Positions 1 through 5,580 of a stretch of 6,329 bases of DNA are shown piece by piece. Source of the DNA: Alphaproteobacteria bacterium (GTDB lineage: Bacteria; Pseudomonadota; Alphaproteobacteria; ATCC43930; CGMCC-115725); contig JAFMSA010000258.1 in the NCBI GenBank assembly GCA_017353855.1, positions 1 to 6,329 on the forward strand, written 5' to 3'. Made by a program: the position numbers and the translations under genes. The notes beneath the pieces are model-generated. The model saw nothing but the letters and a program-made list of their open reading frames with translations. It searched no databases and was not told the DNA's origin. Positions within the stretch are counted from its first letter, which is position 1; every line of letters starts with the position of its first letter.

Positions 1-623
1 GGAACATTGCGGACCCGGAAAAGAAATGTTGTCACCGTCGGTGTTCCGCGCGGCGGCCGCTTGGGCTCGCGCGACATCATCAGAAACCGCGTCGTATTGT
101 GCTCGGCGTCTTCGATATTTTCTTTTAACGAGACCAGGCCGTAGATCTTTCCGGCAAGCTCCGACGCGATAGCCGCGAGACTCGGGTCGCCGCGGGCCGC
201 GATCTCGGCGGCCGCCCCGGCCGTGTCGGCTGCGACCACCGGCTCGAGCCCGAGCGCGCGGATCAGCCGGCGACACTGCGAGAGGGCGTGGACATGGCTC
301 CTGACTGCGCGGATCCTCTCAAGGGTCGCGCCCGGAAGCGCCAAGAGGTGATGGTTTACCCGTTCGAAGTGTTCGCCGATGATGTGGAGGGTTGAGTCCG
401 GCATCAGGTGGTGGATATCGGCGACGCGTCCGGCGACCGAATTCTCGATCGGGATCATCGCCAGCCTCGCACGCGCCTCCCGCACTGCCGCAAACGCGTC
501 TTCGAACTGGTTGCACGGCAACGTGGCCATTTCAGGAAAGACACGGCGACACGCCAAATCCGAATAGGCGCCAGGGGCACCCTGGAACGCAATTGTCTGC
601 GCCGGATCGGAAGTTGCTGTCAT
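1..623 (-). CDS. pheA: Prephenate dehydratase, N-terminal part (cut by window edge)
   Basis: This enzyme converts prephenate to phenylpyruvate (dehydration plus decarboxylation) in cytoplasmic phenylalanine synthesis. The reading frame is open from the ATG at 623 to the left edge, giving 207 of the roughly 280 residues usual for the family, with no stop. Seen directly: the N-terminal IAFQGAPGAYSD (11-22), the IPIENSVAGRV segment (58-67 region), and EHNTTRF ending at residue 180, whose Thr-Arg-Phe is the family's catalytic motif. VTTFLFRVRNV at 197-207 is the entry to the C-terminal ACT domain, which senses phenylalanine and lies outside the window. The start is preceded by only a weak AAGAAG Shine-Dalgarno about 9 nt upstream. 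An out-of-frame ATG-CGA-TGA overlaps the start by one base step and is ignored. No chorismate mutase domain is fused, as is usual in alphaproteobacteria. The neighbour upstream is non-coding, so it is probably transcribed from its own promoter, which I could not identify. Confidence 0.95.
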   Translation of the reverse strand, partial: MTATSDPAQTIAFQGAPGAYSDLACRRVFPEMATLPCNQFEDAFAAVREARARLAMIPIENSVAGRVADIHHLMPDSTLHIIGEHFERVNHHLLALPGATLERIRAVRSHVHALSQCRRLIRALGLEPVVAADTAGAAAEIAARGDPSLAAIASELAGKIYGLVSLKENIEDAEHNTTRFLMMSREPKRPPRGTPTVTTFLFRVRNV

Positions 624-762
624 CGCATATATCTTCTTTTCTCGCGTTCGCGCACCCGAGGCTGCGGATCCGGACCGGCGGTAACGCCGATGGCGCCGCG
701 AGGGCTCCGCCTTGCGTGGAGGATGACCGGGATCGGCCGCGCAAGCCGCGCTGAACCGCGGG

Positions 763-788
763 GATAAGCGGCGCCGACAGCGCTTATC
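763..788. promoter_or_regulatory. Perfect 8-bp inverted repeat upstream of pheA, possible operator
   Basis: GATAAGCG at 763-770 is repeated as its exact reverse complement CGCTTATC at 781-788, separated by 10 bases. The arms are AT-richer than the surroundings. No T-run follows on either strand, so a terminator is unlikely. The dyad lies about 140 bases upstream of the pheA start, in a place where a dimeric repressor or activator could bind. The function is an inference and no known regulator motif was recognised. Confidence 0.4.
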
Positions 789-901
789 GTTAGTGCAGAA
801 TCGAAGCTATCCCTTCTGTGCACGCAAGCTGAAAGTGCCCGGCTGGGGAAAAAGACTGGCCTGGCATGTCCCGGCGGTCGACGGACGAGCGGCTGCGGAA
901 G

Positions 902-931
902 CGCTACCGCGACGGACGGTAGCGGGCTTTT
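902..931 (+). terminator. Intrinsic terminator on the plus strand with no gene before it
   Basis: CGCTACCG (902-909) pairs perfectly with CGGTAGCG (917-924) around a 7-base loop, and is followed by GGGC and a TTTT run (928-931). That is a rho-independent terminator only in the plus direction, since the other side has no T-run. Both neighbouring genes (pheA and the amidohydrolase) are on the minus strand, so it does not end either of them. It may end a small plus-strand RNA starting somewhere in 790-900, or be left from a lost gene. Confidence 0.6.
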
Positions 932-1136
932 CATAAATCTCGCGCGAAGAGCTTTTGCTCCTCCCCATGTCTCTGAGGGCGTCGGAGCGGACCCTCCGTC
1001 GAACGGGCGAGACTTGTGAACATGAGGCCGCGGATGCTGTCCTACCAACCCGTCGCCGCCGGAATTCCCCCCGCGAAGCCGCTTCTTTTGCCCATCGGGA
1101 GGTTCAGGGGTGAGCGGGGATCCGAAAGCCCGCCGC

Positions 1137-1168
1137 GCGCGGCACCGGATATGATACCGGCGCCGCGC
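1137..1168 (-). terminator. GC-rich hairpin just after the amidohydrolase stop
   Basis: Six bases past the stop codon on the minus strand, two 12-base arms (1157-1168 and 1137-1148) pair with a single G-U wobble around an 8-base AT loop. Only a short CTTT follows about 8 bases later, so the U-tract is poor. The position and stem strength make it the likely 3' end of the amidohydrolase transcript, possibly also helped by Rho or acting as an RNA-stabilising hairpin. Confidence 0.55.
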
Positions 1169-1174
1169 GTCCGG

Positions 1175-2647
1175 TTACTCGGCCGCCGCTCTGGCGGGCG
1201 CCTTGCCGAGCACCTCGGCGGCCGCGTCGGCCACCGCCGTGCCTTCGAAGAAATCGGGGTTTTGCGTGCCCCACAGGCGCACGGCATTGGCGAAGGTGAA
1301 GTCGCGGAAGTCCTCGGCCGTAATCAGTCCGTCCTCGACGAGCTCATAAGCTTCCGGCAATACCATGCGCATGTCGGGCACATCGAAATGGCCAACATCC
1401 GAGCTGAAGATCGCATTGATCCGCGCGGCGAACGGGTTGATCTTGCCGAATGCCACGGCGTTCATCCGGTCATCCGCTTCGCAGCCGAAATAGAACGGCC
1501 GGGCATAGAGGTCGATCCAATCTTCCTTGCGGGTGATCTTGCATGCCGCGTAGTCGTCATGCACCTCGACGCCGCCGTCGAGCTCATCGTCACCGGGGTT
1601 CGGCCAGCCGTCGCGGCGGCGCAATTCGGCGGCGATGTCCTGATAGCCGTATTTGTCGACGAGCTGCGCCAGCAAAGGCCGGTCGAGGTTCTTCGGGTTC
1701 ATATATTCGAGCCCTTCCTTGCCGCGCCGCTCCCAATGCTCGATCAGATCGGCAAACAGCTGGCACGCCCAGCCGACGCCGCCTTCGAGGAAAGCGAAGT
1801 TGAGATCGGGGAAGCGACGCGTCACGCCGCCGAGAAACAGGGCCTTGGCGACGGCGTGCCCGGCGGCAGCAAAGTGGCCGATGTGATTGAACGTGAAGTT
1901 GCTCGGTCCATTGCGCAGTCCGAGCCCGCGGCCGCCGGTATGGAAGGTCGGTGCCATCCTGAGCTCCCGGCATTTCTGCCAGACCGGGTCGTAGTCGTAG
2001 TCGCTTTCGAGTCCGAGCTGGTCGTAATGCGCCGCAAAGCGAGCCACCGCCGGGTCGACGCCATCTGCAACCGCCAAAGTCCGGCGGATGCCGCTGCCGA
2101 ACATCCCGACCTTGGAGCCAAGCTGCTTCGTGACGAATTCGAGCTCTTCGATGGCTTCCTCGGGGGTGTGCATCGGGATCACGGCGGCCGGCGTCAGACG
2201 GTCGCTGAGATTGCGGAAATAATCAGCCGTAACGATGTTGAAGCCGCGGATCACCGCGCGCCGTGTCTCGTCATCCTCGATGCGGGTTATGCCCAGTCCG
2301 GCCGTCGGATAGACGACGCCGAAATCGATCCCCAGCTCGTCGAGCCGGTCATACAGCATTCGCGGCATCATCGCGGTGGCACGATCGCGAGTGTTGGTCG
2401 ACTGGCGTCCCCAATAGCCTTCCATCGCGATGCCGCGGCGGCGCCGCTCGGCGACGGACAGCGAAAGCGCGTCGGGGATGCGGCGCATGTGTTTGAACAG
2501 GCCGTCGGCCGCCTTATCGCCCGCGGCCTTGCGCACCAGTTCGACGAATACCGGTCCGTATTCGATCCAGTGGCCGTCACCGTCGATCACCGGATGGGTA
2601 AGCTTGGAGCGGACTCGCTCTGGGTGCCACTCTTTACGCGCGCTCAT
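1175..2647 (-). CDS. Amidohydrolase family protein (amidohydrolase-2 / ACMSD-like TIM barrel)
   Basis: A 490-residue metal-dependent hydrolase or decarboxylase, predicted to be cytoplasmic because no signal peptide is seen. The N-terminal strand motif VIDGDGHWIE (20-29) supplies the first metal site (Asp/His at 24 and 26). FHTGG (His236) fits the metal/catalytic His after the central strands. FNHIGHF with His255/258 and a further His264 precede GGVTRRFPDLNFAFLEGGVGW (273-293), a hallmark of the amidohydrolase-2 family. FSSDVGHFD (414-422) carries the conserved Asp417, and NAVRLWG (454-460) is the usual C-terminal helix. Relatives with this fold include ACMSD, gamma-resorcylate decarboxylase and many uncharacterised catabolic hydrolases; at 490 residues it is longer than ACMSD, mainly through an insertion around 310-400. 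The start is fixed by a strong TAAGGAGA (2652-2659) 5 bases upstream. It diverges from the GMC oxidoreductase gene, suggesting a shared catabolic locus. The substrate is unknown. Confidence 0.9.
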   Translation of the reverse strand: MSARKEWHPERVRSKLTHPVIDGDGHWIEYGPVFVELVRKAAGDKAADGLFKHMRRIPDALSLSVAERRRRGIAMEGYWGRQSTNTRDRATAMMPRMLYDRLDELGIDFGVVYPTAGLGITRIEDDETRRAVIRGFNIVTADYFRNLSDRLTPAAVIPMHTPEEAIEELEFVTKQLGSKVGMFGSGIRRTLAVADGVDPAVARFAAHYDQLGLESDYDYDPVWQKCRELRMAPTFHTGGRGLGLRNGPSNFTFNHIGHFAAAGHAVAKALFLGGVTRRFPDLNFAFLEGGVGWACQLFADLIEHWERRGKEGLEYMNPKNLDRPLLAQLVDKYGYQDIAAELRRRDGWPNPGDDELDGGVEVHDDYAACKITRKEDWIDLYARPFYFGCEADDRMNAVAFGKINPFAARINAIFSSDVGHFDVPDMRMVLPEAYELVEDGLITAEDFRDFTFANAVRLWGTQNPDFFEGTAVADAAAEVLGKAPARAAAE

Positions 2648-2882
2648 GCTATCTCCTTAGCGAGCTTGCCATAGCTTTCGCCATTTTGCGGAGAAAACGG
2701 GACGGGCGCTATCGAGATTTTCGCAGGCCGGCTAGAAGCCCCGTGCGGCGCTCGGCCGGTCCTTGCCCACACCTTGGACCTCGTGGCCTCCCTGTGCTGC
2801 CTTGCACGCCCGTCGACGGAGCGGAGCAAGGCCTGTTCCTTGTGATTGCCCGGCCGCTCGTGAGCCCTTGCTCATGACCTGC

Positions 2883-3048
2883 CATCCCTGTCATCTCGAC
2901 GATCTGGGTTTTTCGTTCCTCACGCATCTCGGCGAGGATCTGCTTGAGCCGCGACTCGATCGCTCGTTCCGACATCTTGGCGCTACTTCTGGCACCAGAC
3001 CACGTGGCGCTTGCTGGAATAGGCGATGTTATTGCTGTATCGCGCCAT
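2883..3048 (-). pseudogene. Remnant of an IS200/IS605-family TnpA transposase
   Basis: Reading the minus strand from an ATG at 3048 gives MARYSNNIAYSSKRHVVWCQ, which matches the start of Y1 (HUH) TnpA transposases, whose typical form is 'KRHVVWCPKYR'. Codon 22, expected to be the Tyr of KYR, is a TAG (2983-2985). Shortly after, the frame must shift; the other frame then gives ERAIESRLKQILAEMREERK and TQIVEM (about 2970-2892), the helix and strand that in TnpA lead to the 'MPDHVHLLV' metal-binding motif. Here the sequence becomes GMAGHEQGL and homology ends, so the HUH histidines and the catalytic Tyr near residue 125 are missing. Only about 55 of some 135 residues remain. There is no start-proximal Shine-Dalgarno. 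It is a dead relic between two divergent genes. Recognition is from family memory, not a database search. Confidence 0.72.
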
Positions 3049-3071
3049 GCGGTGATCGGGAGCGCTCTCTG

Positions 3072-3077
3072 TATAAT
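3072..3077 (+). promoter_or_regulatory. Possible -10 element for the GMC oxidoreductase gene
   Basis: A perfect TATAAT stands out in otherwise GC-rich DNA, 155 bases before the GMC start. The base pair TG lies directly before it (GTATAAT) but not in the exact extended -10 register. No good -35 is found 16-18 bases upstream (GCGGTG), so recognition would depend on an activator. It also sits just outside the start of the transposase relic, so it could have come in with the insertion. Confidence 0.3.
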
Positions 3078-3105
3078 CGGTAATCGCCTTCGGCGCGCCG
3101 TTTAT

Positions 3106-3126
3106 CCCCTTGGGTCAAACCAGGGG
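3106..3126. promoter_or_regulatory. Imperfect dyad in the GMC gene leader
   Basis: CCCC-T-TGG (3106-3113) pairs with CCAGGGG (3120-3126) around GTCAAA, with one bulged T. It lies between the candidate -10 and the GMC start. It could be an operator or an RNA hairpin; no T-run follows, so it is not a normal terminator. A GGTCAAA heptamer at 3113-3119 recurs at 3142-3148. Confidence 0.25.
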
Positions 3127-3219
3127 CTCGCGCGGCGCATTCTGGTCAAATTTATCGCGGCGCCGTCCCGGCGCAGCCTGGCCTCTTCGGTATCTATGTG
3201 GTGTCGTGCAATTAACGCC

Positions 3220-3226
3220 AAGGGAG
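3220..3226 (+). promoter_or_regulatory. Ribosome binding site that fixes the GMC start
   Basis: AAGGGAG lies 6 bases before the ATG at 3233. The frame stays open upstream to an ATG at 3110, but that extension adds 41 Arg-rich residues ahead of the FAD-binding strand, where family members begin, so 3233 is the true start. Confidence 0.8.
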
Positions 3227-3232
3227 ACGATC

Positions 3233-4849
3233 ATGCAGGCGGATTACGTCATTGTCGGCGCGGGATCGGCGGGGTGCGTGCTCGCCAGCCGGCTAAGCGA
3301 AGACCCAGGCACGCACGTCATTTTGCTCGAGGCCGGCGGGCGCGACTGGCATCCGCTCATTCACATCCCGGCCGGCTACATGAAACTGATGGACCACCCG
3401 CGCCTGACTTGGGGTTTCAAGGCCGAAGCCGATCCCGGCACCAACGGGCGCGCGATCCTGTATCCGCGCGGCCGGGTCCTCGGCGGGTCCAGCTCGATCA
3501 ACGGGATGATCTATGTCCGCGGTCAGCCCGAGGATTTCGACCACTGGGCGCAGCTCGGCAATCGGGGCTGGTCATGGGACACTGTCCTGCCGTTCTTCAA
3601 GAAGGCCGAGGATTGGGAAGGCGGCGCCGACGAGTTCCACGGCGAGGGTGGCCCGCTGTTGACCTCGCGGACGGCCGATAAGCCGGTCCTGTGCCACAAG
3701 ATGATCGAGGCCGGAACTGAGATTGGCCTTGCATACCACGAGGACGTCAATCGTTTGCCGCCGGGCTGCGGAGGCAATATCGGCTGGGTCCAGCAGACGC
3801 GCCGCGGCCGGCGGCGGCAAAGCGCATCCCGCACTTACCTGCGGCCCGCACTGAAGCGGCGCAATCTGCAGGTTGTGACCGGTGCTCTCGTGCAGCGCGT
3901 CTTGTTCGACGGTATGCGCGCAGTCGGTATCGAATATGTGCGCGGCGGTGGGGTCGAGCGCGTGGATGCGGCGCGCGAGGTGATTCTCGCGGCCGGCGCC
4001 ATCGGCTCGCCGCATGTCTTGCAGCTCTCGGGGGTTGGTGATCCCGATCACCTGGTTCGCGTCGGCGTCCCGGTGCACCATGCACTGCCCGGTGTCGGCA
4101 AGAACCTGCAGGACCATTACATAGCGCGCGTCACCTGCTCTGTGACAGGCATTAAGACTTTGAATGAGAAGTCGCGGGGATTGCCGTTCGCCGGCGAGGT
4201 CTTGCGCTATTTCTTTGCCGGCACCGGCATGCTGACCTACGCGGCCTCGCTGGTTGCGGCCTCCGTCAAGGTCTTGGAGGAATCAGCGACCCCCGACGTT
4301 CAATGCCTGTTGGCCTCCGGAAGCTTCGCGCCGGGGCCGGTGCGCCGTCTCGACGACACCCCGGGGATGACCGCAGGCATGTGGCAGATGCGGCCGCTGT
4401 CGCGCGGCTATGTCGAGGCGCGCTCGCCGCAGTCCGCGGAGCCGCCTGCGATCAACCCGCGCTACCTCTCGGAAGAAACCGACCGCCGCGCTGTCATTGG
4501 CGGATTAAAGATGGTCCGCCGGCTATTCGGCGCGCCGGCATTGCGGAAATATGTGGTCGCCGAGACCCTGCCGGGCCCCAATGTCCAGAGGGACGACGAG
4601 CTGCTCGATTATGCGCGGCAGTACGGGTCTACGGTCTTCCACGCGAGCTGCACATGCAAGATGGGCCACGACGGGTTGGCTGTCGTGGACGACCGGCTGC
4701 GCGTCCGCGGCCTCCAGGGCTTGCGCGTCATCGATGCGTCGGTGATGCCGACGGTTACCTCCACCAATACCAATGCCCCGACGATCATGATTGCCGAAAA
4801 GGGTGCAGCGATGATCCTAGACGAGGCGCGGCAGAAGCTGGCGGCATAA
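3233..4849 (+). CDS. GMC-family FAD-dependent oxidoreductase (choline dehydrogenase-like)
   Basis: A 538-residue flavoenzyme, normal in length for bacterial GMC alcohol dehydrogenases/oxidases, which oxidise a primary or secondary alcohol to the aldehyde or ketone using FAD. The Rossmann motif VGAGSAGCVLASRL (8-21) is followed by LLEAGG (31-36) for the ADP ribose. GRVLGGSSSINGMIYVRG (80-97) is GMC signature 1 and GAIGSPHVLQLSGVG (255-269) is signature 2. HASCTCKMG gives catalytic His470, and the C-terminal NTNAPTIMIAEK gives Asn514, matching the His/Asn pair of choline oxidase-type enzymes. No signal peptide or membrane helix is seen; relatives pass electrons to a quinone or oxygen. Choline as substrate is not implied, since related enzymes use aliphatic, polyether or aromatic alcohols. 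A VOC gene follows after 98 bases on the same strand and an amidohydrolase gene diverges upstream, so a catabolic role is likely. The BetA (choline) assignment is unsupported because no betaine genes are nearby. Confidence 0.93.
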   Translation: MQADYVIVGAGSAGCVLASRLSEDPGTHVILLEAGGRDWHPLIHIPAGYMKLMDHPRLTWGFKAEADPGTNGRAILYPRGRVLGGSSSINGMIYVRGQPEDFDHWAQLGNRGWSWDTVLPFFKKAEDWEGGADEFHGEGGPLLTSRTADKPVLCHKMIEAGTEIGLAYHEDVNRLPPGCGGNIGWVQQTRRGRRRQSASRTYLRPALKRRNLQVVTGALVQRVLFDGMRAVGIEYVRGGGVERVDAAREVILAAGAIGSPHVLQLSGVGDPDHLVRVGVPVHHALPGVGKNLQDHYIARVTCSVTGIKTLNEKSRGLPFAGEVLRYFFAGTGMLTYAASLVAASVKVLEESATPDVQCLLASGSFAPGPVRRLDDTPGMTAGMWQMRPLSRGYVEARSPQSAEPPAINPRYLSEETDRRAVIGGLKMVRRLFGAPALRKYVVAETLPGPNVQRDDELLDYARQYGSTVFHASCTCKMGHDGLAVVDDRLRVRGLQGLRVIDASVMPTVTSTNTNAPTIMIAEKGAAMILDEARQKLAA

Positions 4850-4871
4850 ACCCCCCGGTGCGAGTTGGCCT

Positions 4872-4901
4872 CTTGACGCTCTGCCGGGCAGGGGCCTACA
4901 C
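4872..4901 (+). promoter_or_regulatory. Candidate promoter for the VOC gene
   Basis: CTTGACG (4872-4878) matches the alphaproteobacterial housekeeping -35, and CTACAC (4896-4901) lies 17 bases on and resembles the alphaproteobacterial -10 CTATAT. Transcription would start near 4908, leaving a leader of about 40 bases before the VOC start. This suggests the VOC gene can be expressed independently of the GMC gene. Confidence 0.42.
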
Positions 4902-4907
4902 AGCAGA

Positions 4908-4930
4908 GCAGCGCTTTTGAGAAGCGCAGC
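4908..4930 (+). other. Hairpin between the GMC and VOC genes
   Basis: GCAGCGCTT (4908-4916) and AAGCGCAGC (4922-4930) form a 9-bp stem with a single A-A mismatch and a TTGAG loop. There is no T-run after it, so it is not a classical terminator. It ends 3 bases before the GAGGGAG ribosome binding site of the VOC gene, so it could form the 5' end of that mRNA or separate the expression of the two genes. Confidence 0.35.
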
Positions 4931-4947
4931 CTTGAGGGAGAACGCGG

Positions 4948-5424
4948 ATGGCTCGCATCAGGCACATTGCATTAGTCACTGATGATCCCGCAAAAACCGC
5001 GGAGTTCTATAAGCAGCATTTCGGCTTAACCGAGCTCTATCGGCGACCCGGTGATACCGGTGAAAAGGGTGTTTGGCTAAGCGACGGGTATATCTATTTT
5101 GCTATTTTAAAATATGGCGAGCCCGGCGCGCCCAAGCTCGGCCCGGGCCAAACCTCTGACTTACGTGGAATTCACCACATCGGATTTTATGTGGACGATG
5201 AACAGGAGACGGCCAAAGCTCTGGAAGCCGCGGACTACTCGCCTGTTCCGATTCCGAAAACCGAGAGACCCGAACGGACCCCGATGGGCGATGCGGTCAA
5301 TCTGAAGTATCTGGGTCCCGATGAAGTTCAGATCGATATACGCAGCCGCGGTTGGAACGAAGCGATCAGTTTCGCAATGCAACGCTATGATCTGGCGCCG
5401 GTGACCGAAGAGGAGCGTGGATAG
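4948..5424 (+). CDS. VOC family protein (glyoxalase / extradiol dioxygenase fold)
   Basis: A 158-residue cytoplasmic protein of the vicinal-oxygen-chelate superfamily, which includes glyoxalase I, methylmalonyl-CoA epimerase, extradiol dioxygenases and antibiotic-binding proteins. Two beta-alpha-beta-beta-beta halves are visible. The first starts with IRHIALVTDDPAKTAEFYKQ (4-23), with candidate metal ligand His6, then FGLTEL. The second starts with GIHHIGFYVDD (74-84), with His76/77, and ends at DEVQIDI (125-131), where an acidic residue or Gln128 would complete the site. The start has an excellent GAGGGAG (4934-4940) 7 bases upstream. The spacing of 98 bases from the GMC gene, with a possible own promoter, leaves operon membership open. 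Codons are visibly more AT-rich than in the flanking genes (for example a TTTTAAAATA run near 5105), hinting at a separate origin. The specific reaction cannot be told; in this context a catabolic isomerase, lyase or dioxygenase is plausible. Confidence 0.85.
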   Translation: MARIRHIALVTDDPAKTAEFYKQHFGLTELYRRPGDTGEKGVWLSDGYIYFAILKYGEPGAPKLGPGQTSDLRGIHHIGFYVDDEQETAKALEAADYSPVPIPKTERPERTPMGDAVNLKYLGPDEVQIDIRSRGWNEAISFAMQRYDLAPVTEEERG

Positions 5425-5439
5425 CCGGCTGCTCGCCGG
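5425..5439 (+). terminator. Small hairpin directly after the VOC stop, weak terminator candidate
   Basis: CCGGC (5425-5429) and GCCGG (5435-5439) pair around TGCTC immediately after the TAG stop. The stem is short and no T-run follows, so intrinsic termination is doubtful. It may only protect the 3' end or be chance in GC-rich DNA. Confidence 0.25.
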
Positions 5440-5534
5440 ATCGGCTCACCACAAGCGGGATGCTTTTCGGCCCGGATGCGGCGGGTCGCCGATCATCGCG
5501 AATATCGCAGCAAATCCGAAGGTTCAGCCGGCAG

Positions 5535-5564
5535 AAAAAGGCGCGATGCGTAATGCATAGCGCC
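5535..5564 (-). terminator. Intrinsic terminator facing leftward, upstream of the quinoprotein relic
   Basis: On the minus strand GGCGC and ATGC (5564-5555) pair with GCAT and GCGCC (5549-5540), with one internal mismatch and a 5-base loop. The stem is followed at once by TTTTT (5539-5535). This is a good rho-independent terminator for leftward transcription. The plus direction lacks a T-run. No intact minus-strand gene ends here, so it is either a relic, a stop for antisense transcription from the right, or the end of an unseen small RNA. Confidence 0.5.
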
Positions 5565-5580
5565 CTGCCGCTGTGCCTTC

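Larger units (their letters stand above)
624..1136. other. Long non-coding stretch between pheA and the amidohydrolase gene
   Basis: About 510 bases without a convincing gene. Open frames here on either strand have low-complexity, Arg/Pro/Ser-rich translations with no recognisable motif and no good ribosome binding site. I see no tRNA, SRP RNA, 6S RNA or tmRNA signature. What it does hold is a perfect inverted repeat (763-788), a plus-strand intrinsic terminator (902-931) and a small GAGC-TTTT-GCTC hairpin at 949-960. The stretch must also contain the pheA promoter, but no convincing -35/-10 pair was found. Confidence 0.6.
2660..3232. other. Divergent intergenic region with transposon relic
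   Basis: This 570-base gap separates the start of the amidohydrolase gene (leftward) from the GMC oxidoreductase gene (rightward) and should carry both promoters. The TnpA relic occupies 2883-3048. The stretch 2690-2880 shows no recognisable gene on either strand; its open minus frame is Arg/Gly/Pro-rich filler that continues out of the relic. Candidate control elements for the GMC gene are listed separately. No clear -35/-10 pair was seen for the amidohydrolase gene. Confidence 0.6.

Noticed and set aside
970..1015. Possible tRNA T-arm at CCGTTCGACGG (minus strand)
   Set aside because: The stem is only 3 pairs around the TTCGA loop, and no matching acceptor, D or anticodon arms are found nearby.
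620..1048. A 142-residue minus-strand open frame upstream of pheA
   Set aside because: Low-complexity Arg/Pro/Ser translation, no family motif, no ribosome binding site, and it runs into the pheA start in another frame.
1016..2674. A 552-residue open frame on the plus strand opposite the amidohydrolase gene
   Set aside because: It is an antisense shadow of a GC-rich gene: the minus frame carries all family motifs and a strong ribosome binding site, while the plus frame has no recognisable domain and no good start signal.
3110..3232. N-terminal extension of the GMC protein to an upstream ATG
   Set aside because: The extra 41 residues precede the FAD-binding strand that starts family members, and a good AAGGGAG sits before the ATG at 3233.
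3233..4849. Choline dehydrogenase (BetA) as a specific call
   Set aside because: Many GMC enzymes share these motifs, and no betaine aldehyde dehydrogenase, BetI or choline transporter is in the window.
4303..4920. A 205-residue plus-strand frame overlapping the GMC gene
   Set aside because: Out-of-frame shadow of the GMC C-terminal half, which carries the His470 and Asn514 motifs in the main frame.
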